Both the position numbers and the translations under genes were made by a program. The notes beneath the pieces are model-generated. The model did no database searches and had not been told where the DNA came from. It worked only from the letters and a program-made list of their open reading frames with translations. A stretch of 64,000 nt of DNA. Origin: a virus. This document shows positions 34,414-40,867 of this stretch, one piece after another (position 1 is the first letter of the stretch; every line of letters starts with the position of its first letter). The stretch is taken from IMG/VR virus record IMGVR_UViG_3300031578_000010, positions 1 through 64,000 of that record; one strand, 5' to 3'.

Positions 34414-34725
34414 CTAGATCAATGGTTCGTTATTCAGAAGACCTTTCGGTTCGGTGTCGTTCCTATGTTCTGTTGGGTCAACGATCTCTTCCGCAAACCT
34501 TAATAAAAAGGATCTTGCAGCTGATATCATCGCCCTTGCCTGAATCTGAGTTTCAAACGGCAATATATCCAGCTTCCCTTTGTCATTGTATTCGCAGATC
34601 TTAAGTATTGTCAGGGGCTTCTTGAATAGGTCAGGCGATAGGTCAGCCATGAATATATCCCATTCCTCTTCATCCCATTCGTTCCATCGTTTGCCGAACC
34701 TGGATTCCCCTTCCTGGAATGTCAT
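34414..34725 (-). CDS. Small acidic protein, unknown
   Basis: This 103-aa protein has a Trp/Glu-rich start (RWNEWDEEEWDIFMADL) and a helical centre (RAMISAARSFLLRFAEEI). Ribosome site AGAAGGAGAATATT. No family recognised. Confidence 0.65.
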   Translation of the reverse strand: MTFQEGESRFGKRWNEWDEEEWDIFMADLSPDLFKKPLTILKICEYNDKGKLDILPFETQIQARAMISAARSFLLRFAEEIVDPTEHRNDTEPKGLLNNEPLI

Positions 34726-34737
34726 AATATTCTCCTT

Positions 34738-35007
34738 CTATATCCCTTGTTTACCACGATAGTTATTCCATTGCTCTACCGCTAATTTTTTGGAGATTGT
34801 ATGGGTCGATCCTGCCCCACAAGTAGAGCAGGATATAATATGATACCCTTTCAGGAATTTATATTCTGGAATCTTATTACATCTGCGACAATATAGTATC
34901 ACTATTGGATCGTCTGGTATTCCGCATATTCTATCCATCTTTGCCTTCTGCTCTAAAGCATCAAGGGCAAGAAAGAAAAAGTCCTTTTCTTTACCGAAGC
35001 GACTCAT
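34738..35007 (-). CDS. Lar-like zinc-ribbon protein (restriction-alleviation family pattern)
   Basis: This 89-aa protein has YCRRCNKIPEY, then ISCSTCGAGSTHT and a terminal AVEQWNN. The pattern C..C - aromatic strand - C..CGA - helix with A..xWN is that of Lar/phage zinc-ribbon proteins. In lambdoid phages Lar modulates host type I restriction. Pattern similarity only; other small zinc ribbons look alike. Confidence 0.55.
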   Translation of the reverse strand: MSRFGKEKDFFFLALDALEQKAKMDRICGIPDDPIVILYCRRCNKIPEYKFLKGYHIISCSTCGAGSTHTISKKLAVEQWNNYRGKQGI

Positions 35008-35072
35008 ATATTCTCCTTATGTTCTGGCCTCGGTCAACGAGGCAGCCCCATTTCGGTCAAACAGCGGCATGT

Positions 35073-35342
35073 TCAATCCTTTCCTTGCGTTTCCAACTTA
35101 TAACTGTCTATCATGGACGCGCATTCGTCAGCTACGTCGCGGAGCCAATTCACGTTTTCGTCCCAGAGGCGAATAAACCCCTCTCGATCTTTGGATCTCA
35201 CGCGATCTATTCCCATAAACTCGAATCCCGTGTGGCCATACCACTTGCTCATCAGGTCTTTCTGGGCCCGGCTACACATGTCGGCTCCGATACATTCGCA
35301 TAGAAGGCATTGGCGGCGAATAACATTGAATACTCGCCCCAT
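35073..35342 (-). CDS. Small Cys-cluster protein, unknown
   Basis: This 89-aa protein has CLLCECIGADMC near the N-terminus, a compact four-Cys cluster that may bind zinc or an iron-sulfur centre. The remainder is charged and helical (FIRLWDENVNWLRDVADEC). The best ribosome site nearby (AAGGAGGATATATG) belongs to an overlapping frame that starts at 35383. Confidence 0.6.
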   Translation of the reverse strand: MGRVFNVIRRQCLLCECIGADMCSRAQKDLMSKWYGHTGFEFMGIDRVRSKDREGFIRLWDENVNWLRDVADECASMIDSYKLETQGKD

Positions 35343-35383
35343 CCCAACCTTGGTATCTCTGCCCCTAAATGATTAACTGGCAT
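35252..35383 (-). CDS. Possible 43-aa overlapping ORF with strong ribosome site
   Basis: ATG at 35383 has AAGGAGGATAT directly upstream. The frame reads MPVNHLGAEIPRLGWGEYSM and runs 43 residues, overlapping the start of the Cys-cluster gene in another frame. It may be a leader that couples translation to that gene, or the start of a -1 frameshift product; no slippery site is evident. Confidence 0.35.
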   Translation of the reverse strand: MPVNHLGAEIPRLGWGEYSMLFAANAFYANVSEPTCVAGPRKT

Positions 35384-35392
35384 ATATCCTCC

Positions 35393-35488
35393 TTATTTTC
35401 TTCGCTTAAGCCATAGCGATATTAATATACATATCACTATGACTATCGCTGATATAACGATCTCGAACGGAGTTCTACTCGAGAACAT
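35393..35488 (-). CDS. 31-aa single-span membrane miniprotein
   Basis: ATG at 35488 follows AAAGGAGGATAT. The peptide is a single hydrophobic span (FEIVISAIVIVICILISLWL) with a basic end (KRRK), so it should insert with its C-terminus in the cytoplasm. Only a short linker separates it from its neighbours. It could be a toxin-like, host-membrane or lysis-regulating peptide; nothing decides among these. Confidence 0.6.
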   Translation of the reverse strand: MFSSRTPFEIVISAIVIVICILISLWLKRRK

Positions 35489-35498
35489 ATATCCTCCT

Positions 35499-35735
35499 TT
35501 ATTTAATGGCCCGATCTTTTAGATATCTCGAATAGATACCCAACAAAATAAAGCCCAGTCTTGCAGTTATTTTAATATCGCCAGAATCGCCGTTCATGGT
35601 TCTTAAAGCAATGTCTATTTCATTATCCATTTTTTCTATATCGATTAGATCTAATGAAGCCCCCATTTTTTCATAATAAACTAACATCCTCTCCGCTTCT
35701 TTTAATATATTCTCCTTATTCATCTTCTTAGGCAT
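35499..35735 (-). CDS. Small helical protein, unknown
   Basis: This 78-aa helical protein (ENILKEAERMLVYYEKMGAS, ITARLGFILLGIYSRYL) has a clear AAAGGAGAGAAAT ribosome site. It resembles small phage proteins that bind partner proteins. No family recognised. Confidence 0.65.
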   Translation of the reverse strand: MPKKMNKENILKEAERMLVYYEKMGASLDLIDIEKMDNEIDIALRTMNGDSGDIKITARLGFILLGIYSRYLKDRAIK

Positions 35736-35755
35736 ATTTCTCTCCTTTATTTAAT

Positions 35756-35935
35756 TTAAAAATCAAGTATCCGGCCATTATATGTTATTGCATATCCCGT
35801 CTCGCCCTTGACTATATGTTTATATTTCTTAGCATGTTCGTAAGCTTCTTTTTGTGCAGTAAGATAATTCTCCCATTTCCTATCACAATTTGTGCAATGA
35901 AATATCGCGTGAACTATTCCTTTAGTTGTCTTCAT
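35756..35935 (-). CDS. 59-aa CxxC protein, unknown
   Basis: ATG at 35935 has AAATAAAGGAGAAAT upstream. The 59-aa product has HCTNCDRKW near residue 13 and a basic helical segment (AQKEAYEHAKKYKHIV). A single CxxC/CxxH-type site could bind zinc. It falls just under common length cut-offs. Confidence 0.65.
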   Translation of the reverse strand: MKTTKGIVHAIFHCTNCDRKWENYLTAQKEAYEHAKKYKHIVKGETGYAITYNGRILDF

Positions 35936-35944
35936 ATTTCTCCT

Positions 35945-36196
35945 TTATTTATCCGCCAGACAATCGCCGTCAGTATTATATTCGTCAAAAGCAAATCGGC
36001 ATATATGTTTATCTTTACAATTATTACAGGTATAAAAAGCATCCACTCTATTCCATTTTCCTTGTCTTTCCAATTGTTTGAACTGAATATAAAAACCAAA
36101 ACAAGGAACAGGGAATATATAAAGCCTACGTCTTCCTCTGTTCCAATAAGCTCCAATCCAGAGATCAAACCAGGCGAATATCGGCCTTATTCGCAT
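35945..36196 (-). CDS. 83-aa protein with C-terminal Cys cluster, unknown
   Basis: This frame, not the overlapping hydrophobic frame at 35932-36168, is chosen because its ATG at 36196 is preceded by AAAGGAGAGATAAA. The N-terminus is Trp-rich (FAWFDLWIGAYW), the C-terminus has YTCNNCKDKHIC and a final Cys (TDGDC). Probably zinc-binding. Function unknown. Confidence 0.6.
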   Translation of the reverse strand: MRIRPIFAWFDLWIGAYWNRGRRRLYIFPVPCFGFYIQFKQLERQGKWNRVDAFYTCNNCKDKHICRFAFDEYNTDGDCLADK

Positions 36197-36197
36197 T

Positions 36198-36527
36198 TTA
36201 TCTCTCCTTTATAGGCCTCAATCCGATTATCTTTGTACCATCAGGCAATGTTTCTTTCTTAACTATTTCAAAATAATATATCTCTTTTCCTAAAATATCC
36301 ATAGCCTCTTTAACTATTGTTATTTCTCTTCTGTTCTTTTTTTTAATTTCAGGCATATACTCTCCAGGATGATTCTCCCACCACTTCTTATTATCCTGCC
36401 TCGCCGGCCATGGACAGTTCTGTTGATTGCAGGGCATATTAAACGGGATCTCTTTGGTTTTCTTATGCCTACATATTCTTTCCTTTTCTCCCTCTATATC
36501 CACAGCATATTTACAAATTCTTGGCAT
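36198..36527 (-). CDS. Cys-cluster small protein, unknown
   Basis: This 109-aa protein has Cys residues at RICKYAV, RICRHKK, NMPCNQQNCPWP, suggesting one metal site in the N-terminal half, and a basic C-terminal half (EITIVKEAMDIL, TKIIGLRPIKER). AGGAGGAAAC precedes the ATG. Confidence 0.65.
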   Translation of the reverse strand: MPRICKYAVDIEGEKERICRHKKTKEIPFNMPCNQQNCPWPARQDNKKWWENHPGEYMPEIKKKNRREITIVKEAMDILGKEIYYFEIVKKETLPDGTKIIGLRPIKER

Positions 36528-36756
36528 GTTTCCTCCTATATACTTCTTCTCGGACTTTCTCCTCGTATGCGCGAATTTTTAATATTTCATCAAACTTCCT
36601 ACTTAATTCTGCTATAATATCTCCCAAATCTGTCTGCTCCGTAACATCCATTAAATCTATTAATAATTGTCTAATTTCAGCAGTTTGGTCCGTTTCGTTT
36701 AATGGCATTATTCCATCACAAAATATTCGTCTTCCTGCATCCGATTTCGTTTCCAT
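36511..36756 (-). CDS. Small helical acidic protein, unknown
   Basis: This 81-aa helical protein (AEIRQLLIDLMDVTEQTD, AELSRKFDEILKIRAYEEKV) starts in a TAATG overlap with the preceding gene and ends 17 bases inside the next. The tight overlap at both ends supports expression as part of an operon. Confidence 0.6.
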   Translation of the reverse strand: METKSDAGRRIFCDGIMPLNETDQTAEIRQLLIDLMDVTEQTDLGDIIAELSRKFDEILKIRAYEEKVREEVYRRKHAKNL

Positions 36757-36971
36757 TATTCATCCATTCCAAATTGAGCAATAAAATTTCTATATTGACC
36801 TTTAGAATCAAGATACCACCAATGTAAAAAATATGTATTTTCCTTTGTTTTAAATACCTCTATTGCGGGCATTCCCTTTATTTGAAAGCCAAAGTTAAAA
36901 AATAATTTGGCCTGATGCTGTTCAATATAGGCAGTAAGTTCTTTAGGTGTTAGGATTAATATTCCCTTCAT
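36756..36971 (-). CDS. Small protein, YFLHW family member A
   Basis: This 71-aa protein (ATG at 36971, AAGGAGAAATAAG upstream) has PAIEVFKTKENTYFLHWWYLDSKG. The same pattern, P.IEV.KT...YFLHW..-D..G, occurs in the protein at 37249-37458, so the two are paralogues within 500 bases. Function unknown. Confidence 0.65.
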   Translation of the reverse strand: MKGILILTPKELTAYIEQHQAKLFFNFGFQIKGMPAIEVFKTKENTYFLHWWYLDSKGQYRNFIAQFGMDE

Positions 36972-36982
36972 CTTATTTCTCC

Positions 36983-37225
36983 TTATATCTGTTCCGGCAT
37001 AGGCTCTCCAGTTCTTAAACACATCCCTTCATCGTTGCATATTTTATTATCAAAAGAACAAATGCCACAATATATCGGAATTTCCTTTTCTTCCATAACA
37101 GTATCTATATGTCTTGAACAAATCCCCGGTGAGTCAGCAAATCCTTGGCGCCCTTTGTTGCAGCAGGTTAGGCCCAACTCCGAGCATTTGGGACAAATGT
37201 AGGTTTTTATCGTCGTTTTAAACAT
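36983..37225 (-). CDS. Cys-rich small protein (probable zinc binding)
   Basis: This 80-aa protein has nine Cys residues (YICPKCSELGLTCC, GICSRH, IYCGICSFDNKICNDEGMC), enough for two zinc or iron-sulfur sites. Ribosome site ATAAGGAGGAAGCC. It separates the two YFLHW paralogues. Function unknown. Confidence 0.65.
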   Translation of the reverse strand: MFKTTIKTYICPKCSELGLTCCNKGRQGFADSPGICSRHIDTVMEEKEIPIYCGICSFDNKICNDEGMCLRTGEPMPEQI

Positions 37226-37248
37226 GGCTTCCTCCTTATATCTGCCGT

Positions 37249-37458
37249 TTATTCCAACGTAAGAACCATATAAGAAAAGGAACCGTCCTGATCTTTTCTA
37301 ATCCAATGCAAAAAATACTTCCCATCTTGGGTTTTATATACTTCTATGACAGGGCAGAGTGATGGGGCCGAAACTGTGAAACCGCTTATAATCCGGGCGC
37401 CTTTTTCTTTAATAAAGCTTAAAAACTGGTCATAGGGATAGAACAATATCTCAGGCAT
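37249..37458 (-). CDS. Small protein, YFLHW family member B
   Basis: This 69-aa protein has PVIEVYKTQDGKYFLHWIRKDQDG, the same core as the gene at 36756-36971. The N-terminus (YDQFLSFIKEKGARI) aligns with the corresponding helix of the paralogue. Ribosome site AAGGAGAGGAAAAT. Function unknown. Confidence 0.65.
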   Translation of the reverse strand: MPEILFYPYDQFLSFIKEKGARIISGFTVSAPSLCPVIEVYKTQDGKYFLHWIRKDQDGSFSYMVLTLE

Positions 37459-37639
37459 ATTTTCCTCTCCTTATCCTTTTAATAACTCCGCCTTTTCTAT
37501 GCACCCACTGCCTAAATTCCGATATCTCTACTCTCTTATTCTCCGCCCATTTCGCTATTGGCGGCGCAACAACTATCTTCTTATTTTTAGTAATTATTCC
37601 AAAACAAGCGTATTTTAAATCAATATAATAAAGCGCCAT
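37451..37639 (-). CDS. Small basic protein, unknown
   Basis: This 62-aa basic protein (KNKKIVVAPPIAKWAENKRVEI, HRKGGVIKRIRRGKYA) starts in a TAATG overlap at 37639, which I prefer to the ATG 12 bases upstream. The basic C-terminus could contact nucleic acid. Confidence 0.6.
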   Translation of the reverse strand: MALYYIDLKYACFGIITKNKKIVVAPPIAKWAENKRVEISEFRQWVHRKGGVIKRIRRGKYA

Positions 37640-37878
37640 TAATCCATCCACCCTAACAACCTGTTGTATTCCTTTATTATATCTGAAATATCCACAGAAC
37701 TGAATTCTCCCATTCCTATATCATCCATCGCCTGCCACAATATATCTCTAATAGGCCTCATTACATCAAATAGCATTTGTCGCATTCTATTATCATCTTT
37801 GTCCAGGTTAATAATATAAGGTTTCAAAGAGGTAACGGTTTTCTCTATCAAATTTAATAATTCAATATTATTCTTCAT
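37639..37878 (-). CDS. Small helical protein, unknown
   Basis: This 79-aa protein is helical and acidic (LLNLIEKTVTSLKPYI, MLFDVMRPIRDILWQAMDDI). It overlaps both neighbours by a few bases, typical for this operon. No family recognised. Confidence 0.6.
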   Translation of the reverse strand: MKNNIELLNLIEKTVTSLKPYIINLDKDDNRMRQMLFDVMRPIRDILWQAMDDIGMGEFSSVDISDIIKEYNRLLGWMD

Positions 37879-38152
37879 GTCTTTCTCTAAATCTTATTTC
37901 GCCTGTTCTATTTAAGCGCCCAATTTCAACCCCAAATTGAACCAATAATAATCTTATATTAGTAACAAGGCCTAAAAAATCGGAAGCAATATTATTATGA
38001 TATAGTGTTCTTTCCCTGTTATTTTCAAGAAGAGGGTTTTGGGAATAAATACCTTTTCGTATTTCTTGAATTTTCTTTAGAGACTCCGCCAAGAAAATAG
38101 CGAACCTTTCCCGCAAAAGAGCATCTTCCTCCCATCTCTCATTTACAGACAT
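37868..38152 (-). CDS. Small helical protein, unknown
   Basis: This 94-aa helical protein (EEDALLRERFAIFLAESLKKI, DFLGLVTNIRLLLVQF) overlaps the next gene by 11 bases and the previous by 10. No recognisable motif. Confidence 0.6.
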   Translation of the reverse strand: MSVNERWEEDALLRERFAIFLAESLKKIQEIRKGIYSQNPLLENNRERTLYHNNIASDFLGLVTNIRLLLVQFGVEIGRLNRTGEIRFRERHEE

Positions 38153-38364
38153 GGCGGTCTCCTATATACAATTTTTCCACGGCGGTCTCTTATTTCTACA
38201 ATTTCGCCATTAAATATCCGCATTATATCCTCGGCAAAGGTATTCCTAAAATCCAAATTAGGGCTAAGAAAAGCCCTATCATTAGGCCCATCTTTCACGA
38301 TCACAGAAAAATCTTTATAATGAACATTACCATTGGAATCAATGTATTCCAATTCTTGTGGCAT
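38143..38364 (-). CDS. Small beta-rich protein, unknown
   Basis: This 73-aa protein (IDSNGNVHYKDFSVIVKDGPN, FNGEIVEIRDRRGKIVYRR) overlaps both neighbours. The basic end may bind nucleic acid. No family recognised. Confidence 0.6.
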   Translation of the reverse strand: MPQELEYIDSNGNVHYKDFSVIVKDGPNDRAFLSPNLDFRNTFAEDIMRIFNGEIVEIRDRRGKIVYRRPPCL

Positions 38365-38599
38365 CCTGTGCTCCCTTCAATATTTCGTTCGAAATATCTA
38401 TCTCAACCTTCACAAGAAGATTGAGAAGGCCATCTATCTCTTTTAATTTACATTTTTTAATATCACCGGCCTTTCTCTCTATTCGTTTCCCTATAGCAGA
38501 ATGTAGATCAATTATTGCATCTTTAGACCATATATCAAAATCTCCCTTAAATACCTTGCTCCCCTCTTGCGCTAGAAGAACCGTTACTGACCTTTTCAT
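38339..38599 (-). CDS. Small protein, unknown
   Basis: This 86-aa protein (RSVTVLLAQEGSKVFKGDFD, LLNLLVKVEIDISNEIL) overlaps the upstream zinc-finger gene by 53 bases and the downstream gene by 26 bases. These long overlaps make the start uncertain. No family recognised. Confidence 0.5.
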   Translation of the reverse strand: MKRSVTVLLAQEGSKVFKGDFDIWSKDAIIDLHSAIGKRIERKAGDIKKCKLKEIDGLLNLLVKVEIDISNEILKGAQDATRIGIH

Positions 38600-38795
38600 T
38601 CGCTTTCTCCTTTGCTACGTATTTCGGCCTTCCTTTCTCGTCTTTAGTTAATTTCCAACCTAATGCTTCCATTCTTTTATTATATTTATCTATTGCAAAA
38701 TCCATACAAGTATCACAAAAAGTAGATAGCATTTTTTGCCGTTGGTGACCACATATAGAGCAAATGGGCGCACCATTTTTAGACCGAGGTTCCAT
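38547..38795 (-). CDS. Small zinc-finger protein
   Basis: This protein of 82 residues has PICSICGHQRQKMLSTFCDTC, a CxxC...CxxC ribbon. ATG at 38795 has AAAGGAGATCCTG upstream; the longer start at 38843 is not supported. The rest is basic and helical. Confidence 0.6.
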   Translation of the reverse strand: MEPRSKNGAPICSICGHQRQKMLSTFCDTCMDFAIDKYNKRMEALGWKLTKDEKGRPKYVAKEKANEKVSNGSSSARGEQGI

Positions 38796-38893
38796 CAGGA
38801 TCTCCTTTAATATTTTATCGGGCGGGGCGCCTCCGGGCAGCAAACCCCACCCATGGTCTGAATAGAGCGCAAATATTCACGTTTTAACTTGAT

Positions 38894-39037
38894 TTACACG
38901 CCTTCCTCCGCCCAAGTATCGGAGTCTAACGGCGCATATTCCACCTCCTTTTCTTTCCATTTCAAAGGCCAAAAGAAGTGTGTTAAAGGCAGGTTGTTGC
39001 TTGGATCCTTTAAAGCAATCTCTCGCGGTCCAGGCAA
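38894..39037 (-). CDS. Possible 47-aa protein (TTG start)
   Basis: A frame from TTG at 39037 to TAA at 38894 reads like real protein: PGPREIALKDPSNNLPL, THFFWPLKWKEKEVEYAPLD, SDTWAEEG. AAGGCAGG lies 10-12 bases upstream. The same bases form a 10-bp inverted repeat with an inner hairpin, so it may be a structured RNA, a remnant gene, or both. Confidence 0.4.
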   Translation of the reverse strand: MPGPREIALKDPSNNLPLTHFFWPLKWKEKEVEYAPLDSDTWAEEGV

Positions 39038-39054
39038 CGAATGAAACCTGCCTT
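38986..39054 (-). other. Nested inverted repeats, possible structured RNA
   Basis: Minus strand: AAGGCAGGTT (39054-39045) pairs perfectly with AACCTGCCTT (38995-38986). Inside it TTGCTT (39018-39013) pairs with AAGCAA (39002-38997). Ten perfect base pairs in a span of 69 bases, with a nested stem, are unlikely by chance in this composition. A riboregulator or a processed RNA is possible; no known class is recognised. Confidence 0.45.
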
Positions 39055-39087
39055 ACACCTAAATGTTATAGTATTCGATAAATTATA

Positions 39088-39396
39088 TTAAATCCAAGGA
39101 TTGCTACTACCTTCAACTTTCCAAGGATATCTGGAGAATTCTGTTTTCGGCCGTGCATTTAGATCATATATCTTTATTTCTATAGCGTCAGGATATGTGT
39201 TCATTATATCTTCCATGGCATCCTGGGCAGTAAATGTATCTCCAAAGAAATTATAAACATCTGTAACGAGATATCCCCAATTAAAAACAACAGTTGCCCG
39301 AAGTCGGGCAAAACTCCTATCGTCCATTTTAATAACATCTTCGAATTCGAATTTGATCCCGTGATCGTTACAGTACTCCTTTTGAACGGAGCCCAT
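39088..39396 (-). CDS. Small protein, unknown
   Basis: This 102-aa protein has a helix-strand pattern (FARLRATVVFNWGYLVTDVYNFF, QDAMEDIMNTYPDAIEIKIYD) with the look of a small alpha/beta fold. Ribosome site TAGGAGGTTAAA. No family recognised. Confidence 0.65.
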   Translation of the reverse strand: MGSVQKEYCNDHGIKFEFEDVIKMDDRSFARLRATVVFNWGYLVTDVYNFFGDTFTAQDAMEDIMNTYPDAIEIKIYDLNARPKTEFSRYPWKVEGSSNPWI

Positions 39397-39405
39397 TTTA
39401 ACCTC

Positions 39406-39822
39406 CTATAATATTTTACCAACTTGCGGCCTTTTCTTTTCTCTTTTCAATGGTTCAATTATTGTTCGCCCATCCGCAAGCAAATCAAAAGGGGAAATAT
39501 AATAATAACCTAATTTATAATCAGCATATCTTACCTTTCTTTTCTGCCAATAAACCTTAACTCCCGCTTCACAAATAGTTCTAAATTCAATATAATAAGC
39601 TTTATATGATTCTTTTCTCCATTCGCAAGTTACAGGCAATCTTAAATGATCTTTTCTAATATTGGTATCTTTAAATTCTATATAAGGACCGCGCTCGCCA
39701 ACAACAATTCTTGTATATCCTGCGGCAACTAATAACCCGTCCCTTGTTCTAAATTCGATATTATGCCAAGTATCATTAGGCACAATAGGAATTTTAAGCC
39801 GCTTTTCATAATTCGTTGCCAT
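39406..39822 (-). CDS. Conserved-looking phage protein, unknown
   Basis: This 138-aa protein has a beta-rich pattern (DTWHNIEFRTRDGLLVAAGY, IVVGERGPYIEF, KAYYIEFRTICEAGVKVYW). The WHNIEFRT...GERGPYIEF style is familiar from phage hypothetical proteins, but no function is known to me. Ribosome site ATGGAGAAAAGAT. Confidence 0.65.
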   Translation of the reverse strand: MATNYEKRLKIPIVPNDTWHNIEFRTRDGLLVAAGYTRIVVGERGPYIEFKDTNIRKDHLRLPVTCEWRKESYKAYYIEFRTICEAGVKVYWQKRKVRYADYKLGYYYISPFDLLADGRTIIEPLKREKKRPQVGKIL

Positions 39823-39840
39823 ATCTTTTCTCCATTATTT

Positions 39841-39877
39841 CAACGGGTTTCCAGACCTATTATCCAGAAACCCATTG
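39841..39877 (-). promoter_or_regulatory. Long-stem hairpin between the tmRNA and the next gene
   Basis: CAACGGGTTTC (39841-39851) pairs with GAAACCCATTG (39867-39877): an 11-bp stem with one G-U pair and a 15-base loop. No T-run follows on the minus strand, so it could be an RNA-processing or protective hairpin between the tmRNA unit and the downstream gene (ATG at 39822). Confidence 0.5.
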
Positions 39878-39896
39878 TTCCAACACGCACGATATC

Positions 39897-40049
39897 TTAT
39901 AAATAAGCGAGTTTCCGAGGCCCGCGAGACAGTTCATCGTACATTGATAGCGCCTGCCCCGCTTTCCTAAGGCAGTAGGCGAACGATTTGTAGGCGACCT
40001 TCTGCCCTGTCGCCTTTTGTCGTCCCTCAACAAAACCTCGGCTTCGCAT
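39897..40049 (-). CDS. Possible 50-aa protein downstream of the tmRNA
   Basis: ATG at 40049 to TAA at 39897 reads a basic peptide with plausible composition (GRQKATGQKVAYKSFAYCLR, KAGQALSMYDELSRGPRKLA). There is no good ribosome site; a TTG two codons upstream is an alternative start. It lies between the tmRNA and the hairpin at 39841. Confidence 0.35.
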   Translation of the reverse strand: MRSRGFVEGRQKATGQKVAYKSFAYCLRKAGQALSMYDELSRGPRKLAYL

Positions 40050-40179
40050 TTCCAATTTTTTTTACATAGGCGGTCACGAGTTTACGGCTTCCGCTATCGC
40101 CGCCAAGTTATCTCTTGGTCAGATTTAGGGCCAGGCCCGAGGGTTACTCGATTTTATTTCCACAGGCGCAGCAATTTAG

Positions 40180-40563
40180 TGGAGGCGGCGGGAATCGAAC
40201 CCGCGTCCCGTCCGAGCATTCCCGCTCCGTCTACAATCATGTTCCTTTGTTCTGTATTCGGCACAAAGGAAAAGGCCTCTCCGGAACTTTCTCCGGATAA
40301 GTCAGCACCTATTTCTCGCATAATATCCGGCGCGAATACTATGCCAGTCTGAATCGCGGCGTTACTTCACAGAACTCAGACAATTCCATGAGCAACGGAA
40401 TGATCGTCAAGCAACCATTCTGGCGGCCATCTCGCTCCTGAAATTCAGCGGCGAGGCGACCTTCTTATTCTTGTTGGCACTTAGTTTTTTTGTGCTCCGT
40501 ATCGTGGTAGCATACGGATTGCAGGAAACGCTTCAACCCGCCGGTCGAGCCCTTTACGCCCCC
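40180..40563 (-). ncRNA. ssrA: Phage-encoded transfer-messenger RNA (tmRNA)
   Basis: The minus strand starts GGGGGCGTAAAGGGCTCGAC at 40563, the tmRNA 5' tRNA-like half with the D-loop-type CTCGACCGG. It ends at 40180 with the T arm GCGGGTTCGATTCCCGC and acceptor strand CGCCTCC plus discriminator A. Acceptor pairing GGGGGCG/CGCCUCC is complete with one G-U pair; CCA is not encoded. Total length 384 nt is typical. Between the halves lies the reading frame at 40407-40478, preceded by AGT as in known tmRNAs, and later GC-rich pseudoknot-like repeats. tmRNA rescues stalled ribosomes and tags nascent proteins. It starts 11 bases after the upstream gene, suggesting release by RNase P. Confidence 0.95.
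40407..40478 (-). other. tmRNA tag-peptide reading frame (23 aa)
   Basis: From resume codon GCC at 40478 the frame reads ANKNKKVASPLN, then FRSEMAARMVA and TGA at 40407. The resume codon context AAGT-GCC agrees with known tmRNAs. The start ANK is typical, but the end RMVA differs from the usual LAA/VAA degron. The tag is long and basic. Confidence 0.85.
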
Positions 40564-40573
40564 AAATTATCAA

Positions 40574-40867
40574 CTACCAAATATCAGCATCTTTATGAAC
40601 TATTCTTGACCCCTTCTTGTTAAATATTTCACTTTGTTTTATTTCAAAAGTATCAGAATGTATAACCCCATCATCCAGCAAATAATCCAGGAAAAGTAAT
40701 TCTACAATCTGTTCTCTTTCCTGTATTGCCCTTAAATATCTTTCTTCTAAATGATTTCCCGCCGGATCCTTCCTAATCTCTTCTTCTAACTGGTATACCT
40801 CCGCAGTTAATTGCCTTACTCTTTTTGTTCGCCTTTTAATAATTGCTTCTGCTATTTCGTTCTTCAT
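40574..40867 (-). CDS. Small helical protein, unknown
   Basis: This 97-aa protein (ATG at 40867 with AAAAGGAGGAAAG) is largely coiled-coil-like (RRTKRVRQLTAEVYQLEEEI, YLRAIQEREQIVELLF). A longer reading from 40930 lacks a ribosome site. It ends 11 bases before the tmRNA, so its mRNA probably carries the tmRNA precursor. Confidence 0.65.
   Translation of the reverse strand: MKNEIAEAIIKRRTKRVRQLTAEVYQLEEEIRKDPAGNHLEERYLRAIQEREQIVELLFLDYLLDDGVIHSDTFEIKQSEIFNKKGSRIVHKDADIW

Noticed and set aside
35932-36168. 78-aa hydrophobic frame overlapping the Cys-cluster gene
   Set aside because: The other frame (35945-36196) has the strong ribosome site and Cys cluster; this one has none.
39841-39877. Intrinsic terminator for the tmRNA
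   Set aside because: The hairpin is strong, but no T-run follows on the minus strand, so it is recorded as a regulatory/processing hairpin instead.
40180-40230. Separate tRNA gene suggested by the GGTTCGATTCCCGC T arm
   Set aside because: No D arm or anticodon stem sits upstream at tRNA distance; the 5' half 330 bases away completes a tmRNA instead.
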